A stretch of DNA of 33,494 bases from Candidatus Saccharimonadota bacterium (GTDB lineage: Bacteria > Patescibacteriota > Saccharimonadia > Saccharimonadales > UBA4665). This document shows, piece by piece, positions 9,371 through 20,485 of the stretch (the first letter of the stretch is position 1; the number at the start of each line of letters is the position of its first letter). A program made the translations under genes and the position numbers. The stretch is from positions 1 to 33,494 of the forward strand of contig JACMPA010000015.1 in the NCBI GenBank assembly GCA_014377695.1. Reading direction: 5' to 3'. Under the pieces are notes generated by a model. It was given only the letters and a program-made list of their open reading frames with translations. It did no database searches and was not told the DNA's origin.

Positions 9371-9750
9371 TGAATTTACTCCCAAGCATGAAGGCTCAGA
9401 AGCAAAAACAAGCTGAGCGCCAAGTAGATTTTAATAAAGCTTTGATTCACCATGAAGCCAAGATAGGCGGTACATTATTTGGACCAATCCCAGATGGCGC
9501 CCGTCGTGAATTCTTCTGCTTAGATCGCCACACTTGGGTCTGGCACGAAGAATGGGCCGACGCGAATACTGGCAAACGCCAGATTATGACAACTCGTTAC
9601 GACATTCGCCCAGACGGCGTGCTCAAATCACAAGGTGGTAATTCGTACCGCAAGTTGCAGGGCGTCGAGGCCCTGAACTTTCGCCAGGCAATCGACAGCT
9701 ACTGCAGCCGAGTCCTCGGCGAATACGACCGTATGCTCCAGGTCGCTTAA
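9370..9750 (+). CDS. conserved hypothetical protein, Saccharibacteria-type
   Basis: 126-aa ORF overlapping upstream gene; GPIPDGARREFFCLDRHTWVWHEEW...RYDIRPDGVLKSQGG, resembles a protein I recall from Saccharibacteria (not checked). Confidence 0.75.
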   Translation: MNLLPSMKAQKQKQAERQVDFNKALIHHEAKIGGTLFGPIPDGARREFFCLDRHTWVWHEEWADANTGKRQIMTTRYDIRPDGVLKSQGGNSYRKLQGVEALNFRQAIDSYCSRVLGEYDRMLQVA

Positions 9751-9801
9751 TCGGCTTATTACTTACAATATTGGCATACGGTATACTCTCTGAGAAGTGC
9801 T

Positions 9802-10941
9802 ATGAGTGATCCTATATATTTTGACTATGCTGCCGCCACACCGCTCGATCCTCGAGTACTACAAGCTATGCAGCCGTTTTATGTTGATAAATTCTACAAT
9901 CCTTCGGCTACGTACTTGGCTGCCAAAGGTGTGGCGCATGACCTTGATGCGGCCCGAGTGACAGTCGCCGCTAGCCTTGGTGTCCGGCCGGCCGAAATCA
10001 TATTTACAGCTGGCGGCACAGAGGCCAACAATCTGGCAATCAAAGGCGTCCTGGAACAATATCCATCCGGCAACGTCGTGATGAGTGCCGTTGAGCATGA
10101 ATCTGTGTTGGCACCAGCCGCACGACATGATCATCGAACTGTTGCCGTCAAAAAAGATGGCACGATTGATTTAGTTGATTTGGAATTCAAAATCGATGAG
10201 CAAACGGTACTCGTGAGCATTATGTACGCCAACAATGAAGTGGGTACCATTGAGCCGTTAAAAAATGTCGCGGAGATCATCAAACGAAAGCGTGCTCAGC
10301 GCTCCGGAGCCCAAATGCTACCGTTATATCTGCACACTGATGCCTGCCAGGCGGCCAATTATTTAGACCTCCATGTATCGCGGCTGGGCGTTGATTTATT
10401 GACCCTCAACGGTGGAAAGATTTATGGCCCAAAGCAAAGTGGTGCGCTCTACGTTGGGTCGCATGTTCAACTGCAACCACAAGTGCTAGGCGGTGGCCAA
10501 GAACGGGGGCTTCGCAGCGGGACCGAAAACGTAGCGCAGTGCGTCGGCTTAGCTGAGGCACTGAACATCGCGCAGCAGGGACGTAGTGCTGAAGCCGAGC
10601 GGCTTCAGCAGCTCCAGCGCTATTTCTTTGCGGAGATTGAAACGCGGCTGCCCATAGCAATCATCAACGGTTCTCGCAAAAAGCGTCTACCAAATAACTT
10701 GCACATCACAATTCCGGGCATCGACAATGAACGAGTTCTAATGCAACTGGATGAAGTCGGCATCTTAGCGGCGGCCGGTTCAGCCTGTAGTGCCAGTGAT
10801 GAAGAACCGTCCCATGTACTGCGTGCGATGGGGGTAAATGAAGTCGACGCGCAGGCCAGCCTGCGCTTTACGATGGGCCGCAAAACCACCCAGTTACACA
10901 TCGATGAACTACTAGTTCAACTAGTACGAATTAGTCGCTAG
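9802..10941 (+). CDS. cysteine desulfurase (NifS/IscS-like aminotransferase class V)
   Basis: FDYAAATPLDPRV, FTAGGTEANNLAIKG, HTDACQA, RSGTENV, catalytic-Cys loop GSACSASDEEPSHVLRAMG. Confidence 0.93.
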   Translation: MSDPIYFDYAAATPLDPRVLQAMQPFYVDKFYNPSATYLAAKGVAHDLDAARVTVAASLGVRPAEIIFTAGGTEANNLAIKGVLEQYPSGNVVMSAVEHESVLAPAARHDHRTVAVKKDGTIDLVDLEFKIDEQTVLVSIMYANNEVGTIEPLKNVAEIIKRKRAQRSGAQMLPLYLHTDACQAANYLDLHVSRLGVDLLTLNGGKIYGPKQSGALYVGSHVQLQPQVLGGGQERGLRSGTENVAQCVGLAEALNIAQQGRSAEAERLQQLQRYFFAEIETRLPIAIINGSRKKRLPNNLHITIPGIDNERVLMQLDEVGILAAAGSACSASDEEPSHVLRAMGVNEVDAQASLRFTMGRKTTQLHIDELLVQLVRISR

Positions 10942-10981
10942 TTTGTAGCTAGTGCTGCAATTGTTATACTTGTGCTTATAT

Positions 10982-11890
10982 ATGCACAAAAATAAAAACT
11001 ATAGACTAAATGCCGCGCTGCTACTTGGCTCGGTACTACTGTTATGTACTCCAGCAAGCGTACTGGCGGCGACAACAACAACACCTACTACTAAAGGAAG
11101 CACCACTAATAAATCGACGCTCCAAGATGGATCGACCAGCCAAGCCGTAACCCAAGGGTATGGTACAACTACTCCGCTGCAGAACGGTATGATCGTGAAA
11201 CTCGTTGATAAAGACGGATCAAAAGTCGAACCGCTGACTGATGCCACCGTATCGAAGATGCAAGGCGTTGTGGTCGCTGCTAATGACGCCACGGTGACGA
11301 TTTCTAATGATGGAAATATAGGACAGGTGTTCGTCGCAACATTTGGGCATTACGACGTGCTAGTGAGCAACCAGAATGGGCCAATCAAATCGGGTGATTA
11401 CATCACAATATCAGCGATCGCTGGAGTCGGCATGAAGGTGGACACGACCCAGCCGACGGTCTTAGGTAAGGCAACCGGTAGCTTTACGGGCAATGGCACC
11501 GTGGCCGGCAGTGCCAAACTAAAGGATTCGACCGGCAAAGAAGTGTCGGTGTCACTTGGTAGGATTCCGGTCGACATCACAATTTCGCATAACCCTTTGC
11601 AGCAGGCAGCAGCGAACGGTTTGCCAAGTTTTTTGGAGCACGCTAGCGAAGCGGTTGCTGGTAAAGTCGTTAGCCCCGCCCGGGTTTATGTAGCGCTGAT
11701 CGTACTGCTCATGAGCACCTTCGTAGCCGGTGGAATCTTGTATTCTGGTGTTCGTGGTGGGCTGATAGCCATCGGCCGTAACCCGTTAGCCAAGAAGCAA
11801 ATTGTTGCTGGTATTGTGCGGGTAGTTTTGTCGGGGTTAATTTGTTTTGTTCTGGGCGTGTTCGGAGTATACTTACTACTGAAGCTTTAG
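10982..11890 (+). CDS. secreted beta-domain protein with C-terminal subunit-c-like TM hairpin
   Basis: ATG at 10982 (track start 10952 is upstream); signal peptide, beta-rich middle (GPIKSGDYITISAIAGVGMKVD), C-terminal two-TM hairpin with GRNP loop. Confidence 0.8.
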   Translation: MHKNKNYRLNAALLLGSVLLLCTPASVLAATTTTPTTKGSTTNKSTLQDGSTSQAVTQGYGTTTPLQNGMIVKLVDKDGSKVEPLTDATVSKMQGVVVAANDATVTISNDGNIGQVFVATFGHYDVLVSNQNGPIKSGDYITISAIAGVGMKVDTTQPTVLGKATGSFTGNGTVAGSAKLKDSTGKEVSVSLGRIPVDITISHNPLQQAAANGLPSFLEHASEAVAGKVVSPARVYVALIVLLMSTFVAGGILYSGVRGGLIAIGRNPLAKKQIVAGIVRVVLSGLICFVLGVFGVYLLLKL

Positions 11891-11994
11891 CGTTTTACCA
11901 ACAGTGGTACTCGTACCAAACACATCACCAAAGGCAGTAAAATAGCTAAGCAATAGTAACTTCCAAGATATATGCGGTGGGAAGAATATAAACA

Positions 11995-12609
11995 ATGACA
12001 ATCTGGTGGCTCGTTCTCATACTCGTTTTTATCGGCTCCGTCGGACTGGGTTTTGTGTGGATTATTACGCACCTTGGTGCCACCGCCCCAGCCAAAACCA
12101 CCACCGACCTGATCGAAGATAGCAAAAAAGACGTCGAGCACTTATTTAACGAAGAGTTCCGTGAGGAGCTGCGCAACCGTGGCCGGTTGCACTTCGAAAA
12201 GATCATCGGTGAAAATGCCATGTTTTTGCAACAAGATTTGCGCTTAACTACTTCTCAGCTGAACGAGTATATGAAGACCGAGATCACCCGTAAACTGACC
12301 TCGGAGTTTGATAAGTATGAACAATCAATCGATGATGCCAAACAGATGGCCATTGATTCGATTCAGAAAACAAATGCGGCCATTGATGAACAGCGCGCCT
12401 TGCTCGGTCAGCAGGTCCAAAAGGAAATTGTTGCTGAAAAGCAGCAAATGGTCCAGCGGTTTGAGCAAAACATGACCGACATCATCAACCATTACGTTAT
12501 TGCCGCCATCGGTAACCAAATTGACTTGAACGACCAGTTGGAGTACATTCTGTCCGACTTGCAAGCTAACAAAGAAGCGATTATTCAGGACATACTCAAT
12601 GGTGCTTAA
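11995..12609 (+). CDS. atpF: ATP synthase b-like stalk subunit
   Basis: single N-terminal TM helix followed by long charged coiled coil; directly precedes delta/alpha/gamma/beta/epsilon genes. Confidence 0.7.
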   Translation: MTIWWLVLILVFIGSVGLGFVWIITHLGATAPAKTTTDLIEDSKKDVEHLFNEEFREELRNRGRLHFEKIIGENAMFLQQDLRLTTSQLNEYMKTEITRKLTSEFDKYEQSIDDAKQMAIDSIQKTNAAIDEQRALLGQQVQKEIVAEKQQMVQRFEQNMTDIINHYVIAAIGNQIDLNDQLEYILSDLQANKEAIIQDILNGA

Positions 12610-12615
12610 TTACCA

Positions 12616-12657
12616 CAGATTCGGACAGTACGAGTCTGGCACGAAGCCTGGCTTCGT
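12616..12657 (+). promoter_or_regulatory. tandem hairpins in the b-like/delta intergenic region
   Basis: CAGATTCG-gacagta-CGAGTCTG (12616-12638) and ACGAAG-cctgg-CTTCGT (12641-12657). Confidence 0.5.
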
Positions 12658-12680
12658 AATTCTCTCCAGAGGTTTTCGAA

Positions 12681-13223
12681 ATGTCTGATGCTAAAATGGT
12701 TGGTTTGCCGATTCTAGTGGCAAGCCCAGTCGACCTCGGTCGGATGATTCGCGAGGCGGAAGCTATCGACAGCACACTATCCCAGGAATCACTCCGTGGT
12801 GCAGATGTAACCGTAGTCCCAAAGATGAGTGAACTTTTGAGCCAAACTGTCGAAATGAACAAGCTTAATCTGATACAGTCGAATGACCGCAAACTGTTAG
12901 TACAATTCCTGACCAGTACCCGAGATAAAGCCCCCCGTTTGCATATGAGTTTTAGTGCTGACCCATCGCCACAGTTCAGCGCCAAACTCACCTCTTGGTT
13001 ACGCGAAAATATCCACCCCTTGGTTCTCATTACCATTGGCTTACAGCCAAATATTGGGGCCGGCAGCGTGGTGCGGACCACGAATAAATACTTTGATTTT
13101 TCACTTGGTAAAGCACTTACCAAAAACCGTACAATGTTAATGACTCAGCTGCGCCAAGCTGTAACCGACCAACAAGCCAACGAGGCTAAAATGCCAACTG
13201 AGACCGCCGAGGTACCCGCATGA
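12681..13223 (+). CDS. atpH: F1-like ATPase delta subunit
   Basis: C-terminal LQPNIGAGSVVRTTNKYFDFSLGKAL resembles the delta C-terminal domain; 4-nt overlap with alpha gene. Confidence 0.75.
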   Translation: MSDAKMVGLPILVASPVDLGRMIREAEAIDSTLSQESLRGADVTVVPKMSELLSQTVEMNKLNLIQSNDRKLLVQFLTSTRDKAPRLHMSFSADPSPQFSAKLTSWLRENIHPLVLITIGLQPNIGAGSVVRTTNKYFDFSLGKALTKNRTMLMTQLRQAVTDQQANEAKMPTETAEVPA

Positions 13224-14877
13224 GTGCCAATAGCCAACACTTCGATAAGTTGATCCAAAGTGGTAATCCTGTCGGTGAGGTAATTGCCGTCGATAAATTT
13301 TTGGTCAAAGCCAGCGGTCTTCAGCCATGTACGGTGCACGCTCTGATTATGTTTGATGATGGTTCCAAGGGGTTTGTGCACCAAGTTCAATCAGACCACG
13401 TGGTTATTTTGCATCTAGGTGCCATCAACCTCCGGGTTGGAACGGTTGCCGTCGTACAACATCAAGAACTCGTGTGTAAAGTTGGCAAAGACTTCATTGG
13501 GCGGGTGGTGTCAGTAACCGGCGATCCGCTCGACGGTAAGGGGCCGATTGCTGCCTCAGCATCTTGGCCGGTATTCAACACAGCTCCACCACTGTATGAG
13601 CGCAAACTTGTCGACGCCCAGCTGGAATCTGGCGTAACCGCTATCGATGCGCTGTTCCCAATGGTTCGCGGCCAGCGCATGGCGTTATTAGGTGACAGCA
13701 AGTCAGGCAAAAGCACCATTGTGACGCAGCTAGCCATCAATCAAAAAAACACTGACCAAATTGTGGTATATTGCTTAATTGCCAAGCGGCGCAGTGACAT
13801 CGACACCCTCTTAACCCGCTTGAATGAGAATGGTGGCATGGAAAAAGCTATCGTCGTAGTATCGACTATGTTTGAATCACTCATCATGAGCTACATCGCA
13901 CCATACGTTGCCTGCAGTTTGGCAGAATACCTTTGGCAAGAATGCAACCAAGATACCATCATCATTTATGATGATTTAACTTCGCACGCCCACGCCTACC
14001 GTGAAGTAGCGCTGATGTCAGGCGTTAGCCCAGGTCGTGACTCTTACCCTGGAGATATGTTCTACGCTCACTCTAGCCTCCTTGAGCGGGCCGGTCGATT
14101 GGATCGTAACGGCGCATGCTTGACGAGTGTGCCCGTAGTGCACGCTGCCAACGGCGATATCACCGCGTATTTGCCGACCAACATCATGTCCATTACCGAC
14201 GGACAGTGGATCCTTGATATGGAAACCTTCCGCGCTGGTATTCGTCCGGCTGTCAGCATGGGACTCAGCGTGACCCGTGCCGGTGGTGTTGGGCACAACA
14301 AGCGCCAAAAAAACCTGGCAGCCAGCACACTCAAAATCTTGGCTGATTATCGCCAAGCCGAAGAATTCTCCCACTTTGGTTCCGAGCTTGGCGCCGATGC
14401 GAAACACGCCCTAGAGACTGGTAAGCGTATTTTTGAGATGCTCACCCAAAGTCCAACCGACACGTTCTCGCTTTGGGCGCAGCAACTGATGATGGATATT
14501 ATTCTTAACCTCGAAGCGGGTGCCGAACTCGATATCAGCTCCATGAAACTGTTAGTGAATGAAGCCGGAAAACGCATTACCAAAGACGAAGAATTTGAGG
14601 CAATTCGCGATGAGGTAAAAGCCAAAGTCGCTAAACTGCCAGCGCCACCAGAACCGCCAAAGGAAGAACCAAAGCCATTGACTGAGGCCGAAAGCAAAGA
14701 CGCAAAGAAAAAAGATAAGAAGCACGACAAAGAAGAGAAGAAGGCTGCTGAAGAAAAGGCCAAGGCCGACGAAAAGGCTGCTAAAGAAGCACAGTCCAAC
14801 CCGGAGGCTGCTCCTGCCAATGAAGCCACAGCCGAGCCACCAAAAGAAGACCCCAAGAATGTAGCGGAGACCGGAGC

Positions 14878-14881
<4 letters not shown>
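13220..14881 (+). CDS. atpA: F1-like ATPase alpha subunit, divergent, with charged C-terminal tail
   Basis: GRVVSVTGDPLDGKGPI, GDSKSGKST, IIIYDDLTSHAHAYRE, PGRDSYPGDMFYAHSSLLERAGRL, YLPTNIMSITDGQ, GLSVTRAGG. Confidence 0.93.
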
Positions 14882-17048
<2,167 letters not shown>

Positions 17049-17051
17049 CAA

Positions 17052-17348
17052 ATGGGTGACGAGAAGCAGGTCGAAAATAACGCGGTCGATAACATCGAGA
17101 AGGGCGTTAATATGGCTGTAAAGGTCTACTCGCCTTACAAAGTATATTTCGATGGCCTAGCCCTCAGCGTAAGTGCCGCCAGCAAGACCGGCAACTTCGA
17201 CATCCTTCCTAAGCACCACAACTTCATAACCCTGTTAGCACCCTGCGATTTAGTCGTGCGTACCGACAAAGAAGAACAGGTCATACCTATATCTGGCGGC
17301 ATTATGCACGTCAAAGCCGATGATTTAGTCGTTTTCCTCGACGTCTAA
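17052..17348 (+). CDS. atpC: F1-like ATPase epsilon subunit, beta-sandwich domain only
   Basis: VYSPYKVYFDGLALSVSAASKTGNFDILPKHHNFITLLAPCDLVV; ends without C-terminal helical hairpin; possible internal start at MAVKVYSP. Confidence 0.85.
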   Translation: MGDEKQVENNAVDNIEKGVNMAVKVYSPYKVYFDGLALSVSAASKTGNFDILPKHHNFITLLAPCDLVVRTDKEEQVIPISGGIMHVKADDLVVFLDV

Positions 17349-17366
17349 ACTTACGACGCCAGGTAC

Positions 17367-18332
17367 TTAATCAAAGATAATGTAGTCGAAGCCAAAGCTT
17401 TGATTAGCACCAGCGGCGTTCACGCTGCAAATACTGAAATTACTAGCCGAACGGGTTACGTAGTAATTTAAGCTAGCAGCAGCAGCTTCAATTGGGGTAA
17501 TGACAACATGTGGCGTCGCATTGAACTTAGCAGCAAAGTTAACCGTTATAAAACAACCGGTGCTGGGGTTACTACCAGTGTTGATCGTAACTGAACCGGC
17601 AGTGTCGGAACCACCAACAGATGTTGTGCCACCACCGCCAAGGGCATTGCCATTGGTGCGCCCCGGGTTTACGCCGCCGGCAGTGATGTGGCGCGAAAAA
17701 CTAATGTCACCGTTCAGCTGCAAAGTATTGACTGTTAACGATGGTGCAGAGAGTGGCCCATTAAACGTGCCACCACCATTTACATTTATGCCTTTGGCTA
17801 GCGTAAGCTGCCCTTGGACTGCAAGATCACCTGCCACTTGCATGTTTTTGTTTACCTGAATTTGGTCAAACACGCTATCGCCCGATACCGTGATACCGGT
17901 AAGTGACAGGCTGCCACCCACTTGGAGTTTACCCGCCACTTGTAGATCACTTCGCACTAATACTTGGCCGGCAAACACAGCGTTACTTTGGACGTTTAAT
18001 ACCTGCTTCGCGTCACCCACAGTCACATCACTTTGCGCAAGCTGCTTCAGATCAGTTTGGCTTAAATCTTGGCTTTTGATCTTGTTGGTAGTTTTTGTAT
18101 GACTGCGCAAATACGTCCCAACCACTACCATAGCTGCTAGCAATATTACCAGGGCAAACATCAACAGGTAGACGCTAAATTTACCGAAAACACCCGAGCC
18201 TTTTTTCTTGGCTCCTTTGTCGTCCGAGTTGATCCCGTCAGCCGGAGCTATTGCCGCTTGATCAACTGCTGCGCCCTCTAAGGACTCACCATCAGTCGTG
18301 CTACCACCAGTGTTTTGTTGTTCGTCTGCCAT
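17367..18332 (-). CDS. membrane-anchored beta-repeat surface protein
   Basis: acidic N-terminus, one TM (VYLLMFALVILLAAMVVVGTYL), beta-helix-like repeats (VAGKLQVGGSLSLTGITVSGDSVFDQIQVNKNMQVAGDL), distinct C-terminal beta domain. Confidence 0.8.
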   Translation of the reverse strand: MADEQQNTGGSTTDGESLEGAAVDQAAIAPADGINSDDKGAKKKGSGVFGKFSVYLLMFALVILLAAMVVVGTYLRSHTKTTNKIKSQDLSQTDLKQLAQSDVTVGDAKQVLNVQSNAVFAGQVLVRSDLQVAGKLQVGGSLSLTGITVSGDSVFDQIQVNKNMQVAGDLAVQGQLTLAKGINVNGGGTFNGPLSAPSLTVNTLQLNGDISFSRHITAGGVNPGRTNGNALGGGGTTSVGGSDTAGSVTINTGSNPSTGCFITVNFAAKFNATPHVVITPIEAAAASLNYYVTRSASNFSICSVNAAGANQSFGFDYIIFD

Positions 18333-18422
18333 ACCACCGTATATCTTTCCTACATAATACCATTGGCGCTGTGGAAAGCGTAAACGGATTGCAATTTAGG
18401 CCTACCTCGAGGACAATAGAAG

Positions 18423-19202
18423 GTGAATATGGGTAAATACAAAAAGTTCCTACATGTGTTGGTGCTCGGTGTCTTGGTAGTAGCAAGTACTACCGGCTTA
18501 GCAAGTGCTGCACAGTCAACGTCGGCAAGCTACAGTGTTGATGAAACATTCTTTGGCAGTGGCGGTGAACTGAACGCTTGCTCGACGAGCTACTGTACCA
18601 AACAATCGGCCGGGGAGACGGCCGTTGGCAACTCCAGTAGTGCCAATTACCAAGTGCAGGCCGGCAACAATACCTTCCGCGATACATCGCTTGAATTAAT
18701 CGTTAACGCCACTAACATAGATGTCGGCCAGTTAACCAGCACCACTACAAAGGTTGCCAGTGCGACGTTCTCCGTAAAAAGCTACTTAGCTAGTGGCTAC
18801 TCCGTATACACACACTCGCCGGGCCCCAAGAATACCAACCGCATTCTAAGCTTGCTGTCGACACCATCAACCTCAGCCACAGGTGCCGAGCAGTTCGGAA
18901 TTAATTTGGTCGGTAACTCTTGCCCAGCAAATACCTCGCCGGGCGGGCTTGGCGCCTGTTCAAGCGGATTGGGTGCAGATCCGCTAGAAGTTCCCGACAG
19001 CACATTCGCCTTCGGTCACGCCTCGCCAGGCTATGACATTCCAGATAGTTATAAGTACGCGGATAATGATGCCATCGCTTACAGCAACACGAGTTCCGGT
19101 GAGACTGACTACACTATAAGTTACCTCTACAACGTCTCGTCGGTCACGCCCGGCGGTAGCTACGTGATGAACCAATCGCTAGTGGCGACTTCTACGTATT
19201 AA
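18423..19202 (+). CDS. secreted surface protein, paralog 1
   Basis: signal peptide; EQFGINLVGNS and YKYADNDAIAY...YTISYLYNVS...YVMNQSLVATSTY shared with 20486-21544. Confidence 0.8.
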   Translation: MNMGKYKKFLHVLVLGVLVVASTTGLASAAQSTSASYSVDETFFGSGGELNACSTSYCTKQSAGETAVGNSSSANYQVQAGNNTFRDTSLELIVNATNIDVGQLTSTTTKVASATFSVKSYLASGYSVYTHSPGPKNTNRILSLLSTPSTSATGAEQFGINLVGNSCPANTSPGGLGACSSGLGADPLEVPDSTFAFGHASPGYDIPDSYKYADNDAIAYSNTSSGETDYTISYLYNVSSVTPGGSYVMNQSLVATSTY

Positions 19203-19215
19203 AGATGCCCGACTA

Positions 19216-19243
19216 GCTAATTGTAGAAAAGTCTACAATTAGC
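19216..19243 (+). terminator. perfect 12-bp hairpin with AAAG loop; possible terminator or processing site
   Basis: GCTAATTGTAGA-AAAG-TCTACAATTAGC 14 nt after stop of 18423-19202; no U-tract. Confidence 0.45.
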
Positions 19244-19254
19244 ATGGAAAACAG

Positions 19255-19292
19255 TTGTATGACCATACTGCAAATGCTATTATTTGGTCATA
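19255..19292 (+). promoter_or_regulatory. promoter with operator-like dyad upstream of 19329 gene
   Basis: TTGTAT-N17-TATTAT (19255-19283) overlapped/flanked by TATGACCA (19258-19265) and TGGTCATA (19285-19292). Confidence 0.45.
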
Positions 19293-19328
19293 TAACCCCT
19301 TAAAACAGAAACAAAATAGGAGCTAAAA

Positions 19329-20474
19329 ATGAACATCAAACGTAATGTAGTACGCCGTACTGGATCGTTAGCCGCCGCCGTTGCGGTAGCGCTCGGTGCA
19401 TTGGTGCCAGCTATAACTCCACTCGTAAGTGCTGCAGCTCAGGTTCAAACCCGTAGTATCGAAATCAGCGACTCAACCCCAGGTATGACTGGTGTTTTGT
19501 ACAAGACTACCTTTACTCCAACAACTGCCGGTGCTCAAAGTCTTATCATTGATTTTTGTAGCAACAGTTCTATTATCGGCGGCAACTGTACCGCTCCTAC
19601 AGGCATGAACGCCAGCACGCTTACGTTCACTGCAGGTACCGGCACTACTGGCTGGGCTCTTGGAACAGGTTCTGCCTCACAGATTAAGTTAACTAAAGGC
19701 ACTGGTAGTGCATTGAGCACAACTGCGGTTGATTTTACGGTCACTGGTGTTACTAATCCTACACCTACCCCGGGTGGTACATTCTGGGCTCGTATATACA
19801 CGTATAACGACATCAGTTACGGAAGCACAACGACGGTCTACACAAGCCCTACAGCATTAGGCGATTACAAAAATTATGGTGGCTTTGCTCTCAGCACTGC
19901 GCAGCTCATTAACATTACAGCGACTGTCATGGAAACCTTGACCTTCTGTACCTCTAAAACTGCACCTACCCCTGGCTGTACTGGTACTGTAACGCCTGAC
20001 TTAGTGCTCGGGCACGGTACGCCTAAAATAATCGATAGTACAGTAGTTGATACTGATGACGCATACTTCCAAATATCGACTAATGCATTAACTGGCGCAA
20101 TAGTACGCATGAAAACACATAACACCTGTTCAGGTCTTAGCCGTGACGGTGGTGTGTCTTGCCAAATAGTTGGATTAGGCACAACAGGTACACCGGTAGC
20201 TTTCACAGCGGCAGCTGCACAGTATGGAATGCGAGCTGAACCAGTTGCTGGTGGTGTCGGTACTGTCAATCCTCTCAACGACTACAATAGCGCAACAAAT
20301 TACGGAATGGGCGCTGGAGTTACGTCTACCTACGGTGACCCGATTGCAAACACAAATGCCACTGCTACGGCTGACGTAAATACTAAGATGACCTTTGCCG
20401 CGCAAGCCAGCGTAACCACTCCAGCCGGTGTTTACTCGGTAAACGAATCGCTGATTGCGACTGGTACATTCTAG
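19329..20474 (+). CDS. secreted surface protein, paralog 2
   Basis: signal peptide ending AAAQ; QTRSIEISDS; NITATVMETLTFC; C-terminus VYSVNESLIATGTF; SD AGGAG. Confidence 0.85.
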   Translation: MNIKRNVVRRTGSLAAAVAVALGALVPAITPLVSAAAQVQTRSIEISDSTPGMTGVLYKTTFTPTTAGAQSLIIDFCSNSSIIGGNCTAPTGMNASTLTFTAGTGTTGWALGTGSASQIKLTKGTGSALSTTAVDFTVTGVTNPTPTPGGTFWARIYTYNDISYGSTTTVYTSPTALGDYKNYGGFALSTAQLINITATVMETLTFCTSKTAPTPGCTGTVTPDLVLGHGTPKIIDSTVVDTDDAYFQISTNALTGAIVRMKTHNTCSGLSRDGGVSCQIVGLGTTGTPVAFTAAAAQYGMRAEPVAGGVGTVNPLNDYNSATNYGMGAGVTSTYGDPIANTNATATADVNTKMTFAAQASVTTPAGVYSVNESLIATGTF

Positions 20475-20485
20475 GATAGATATGA

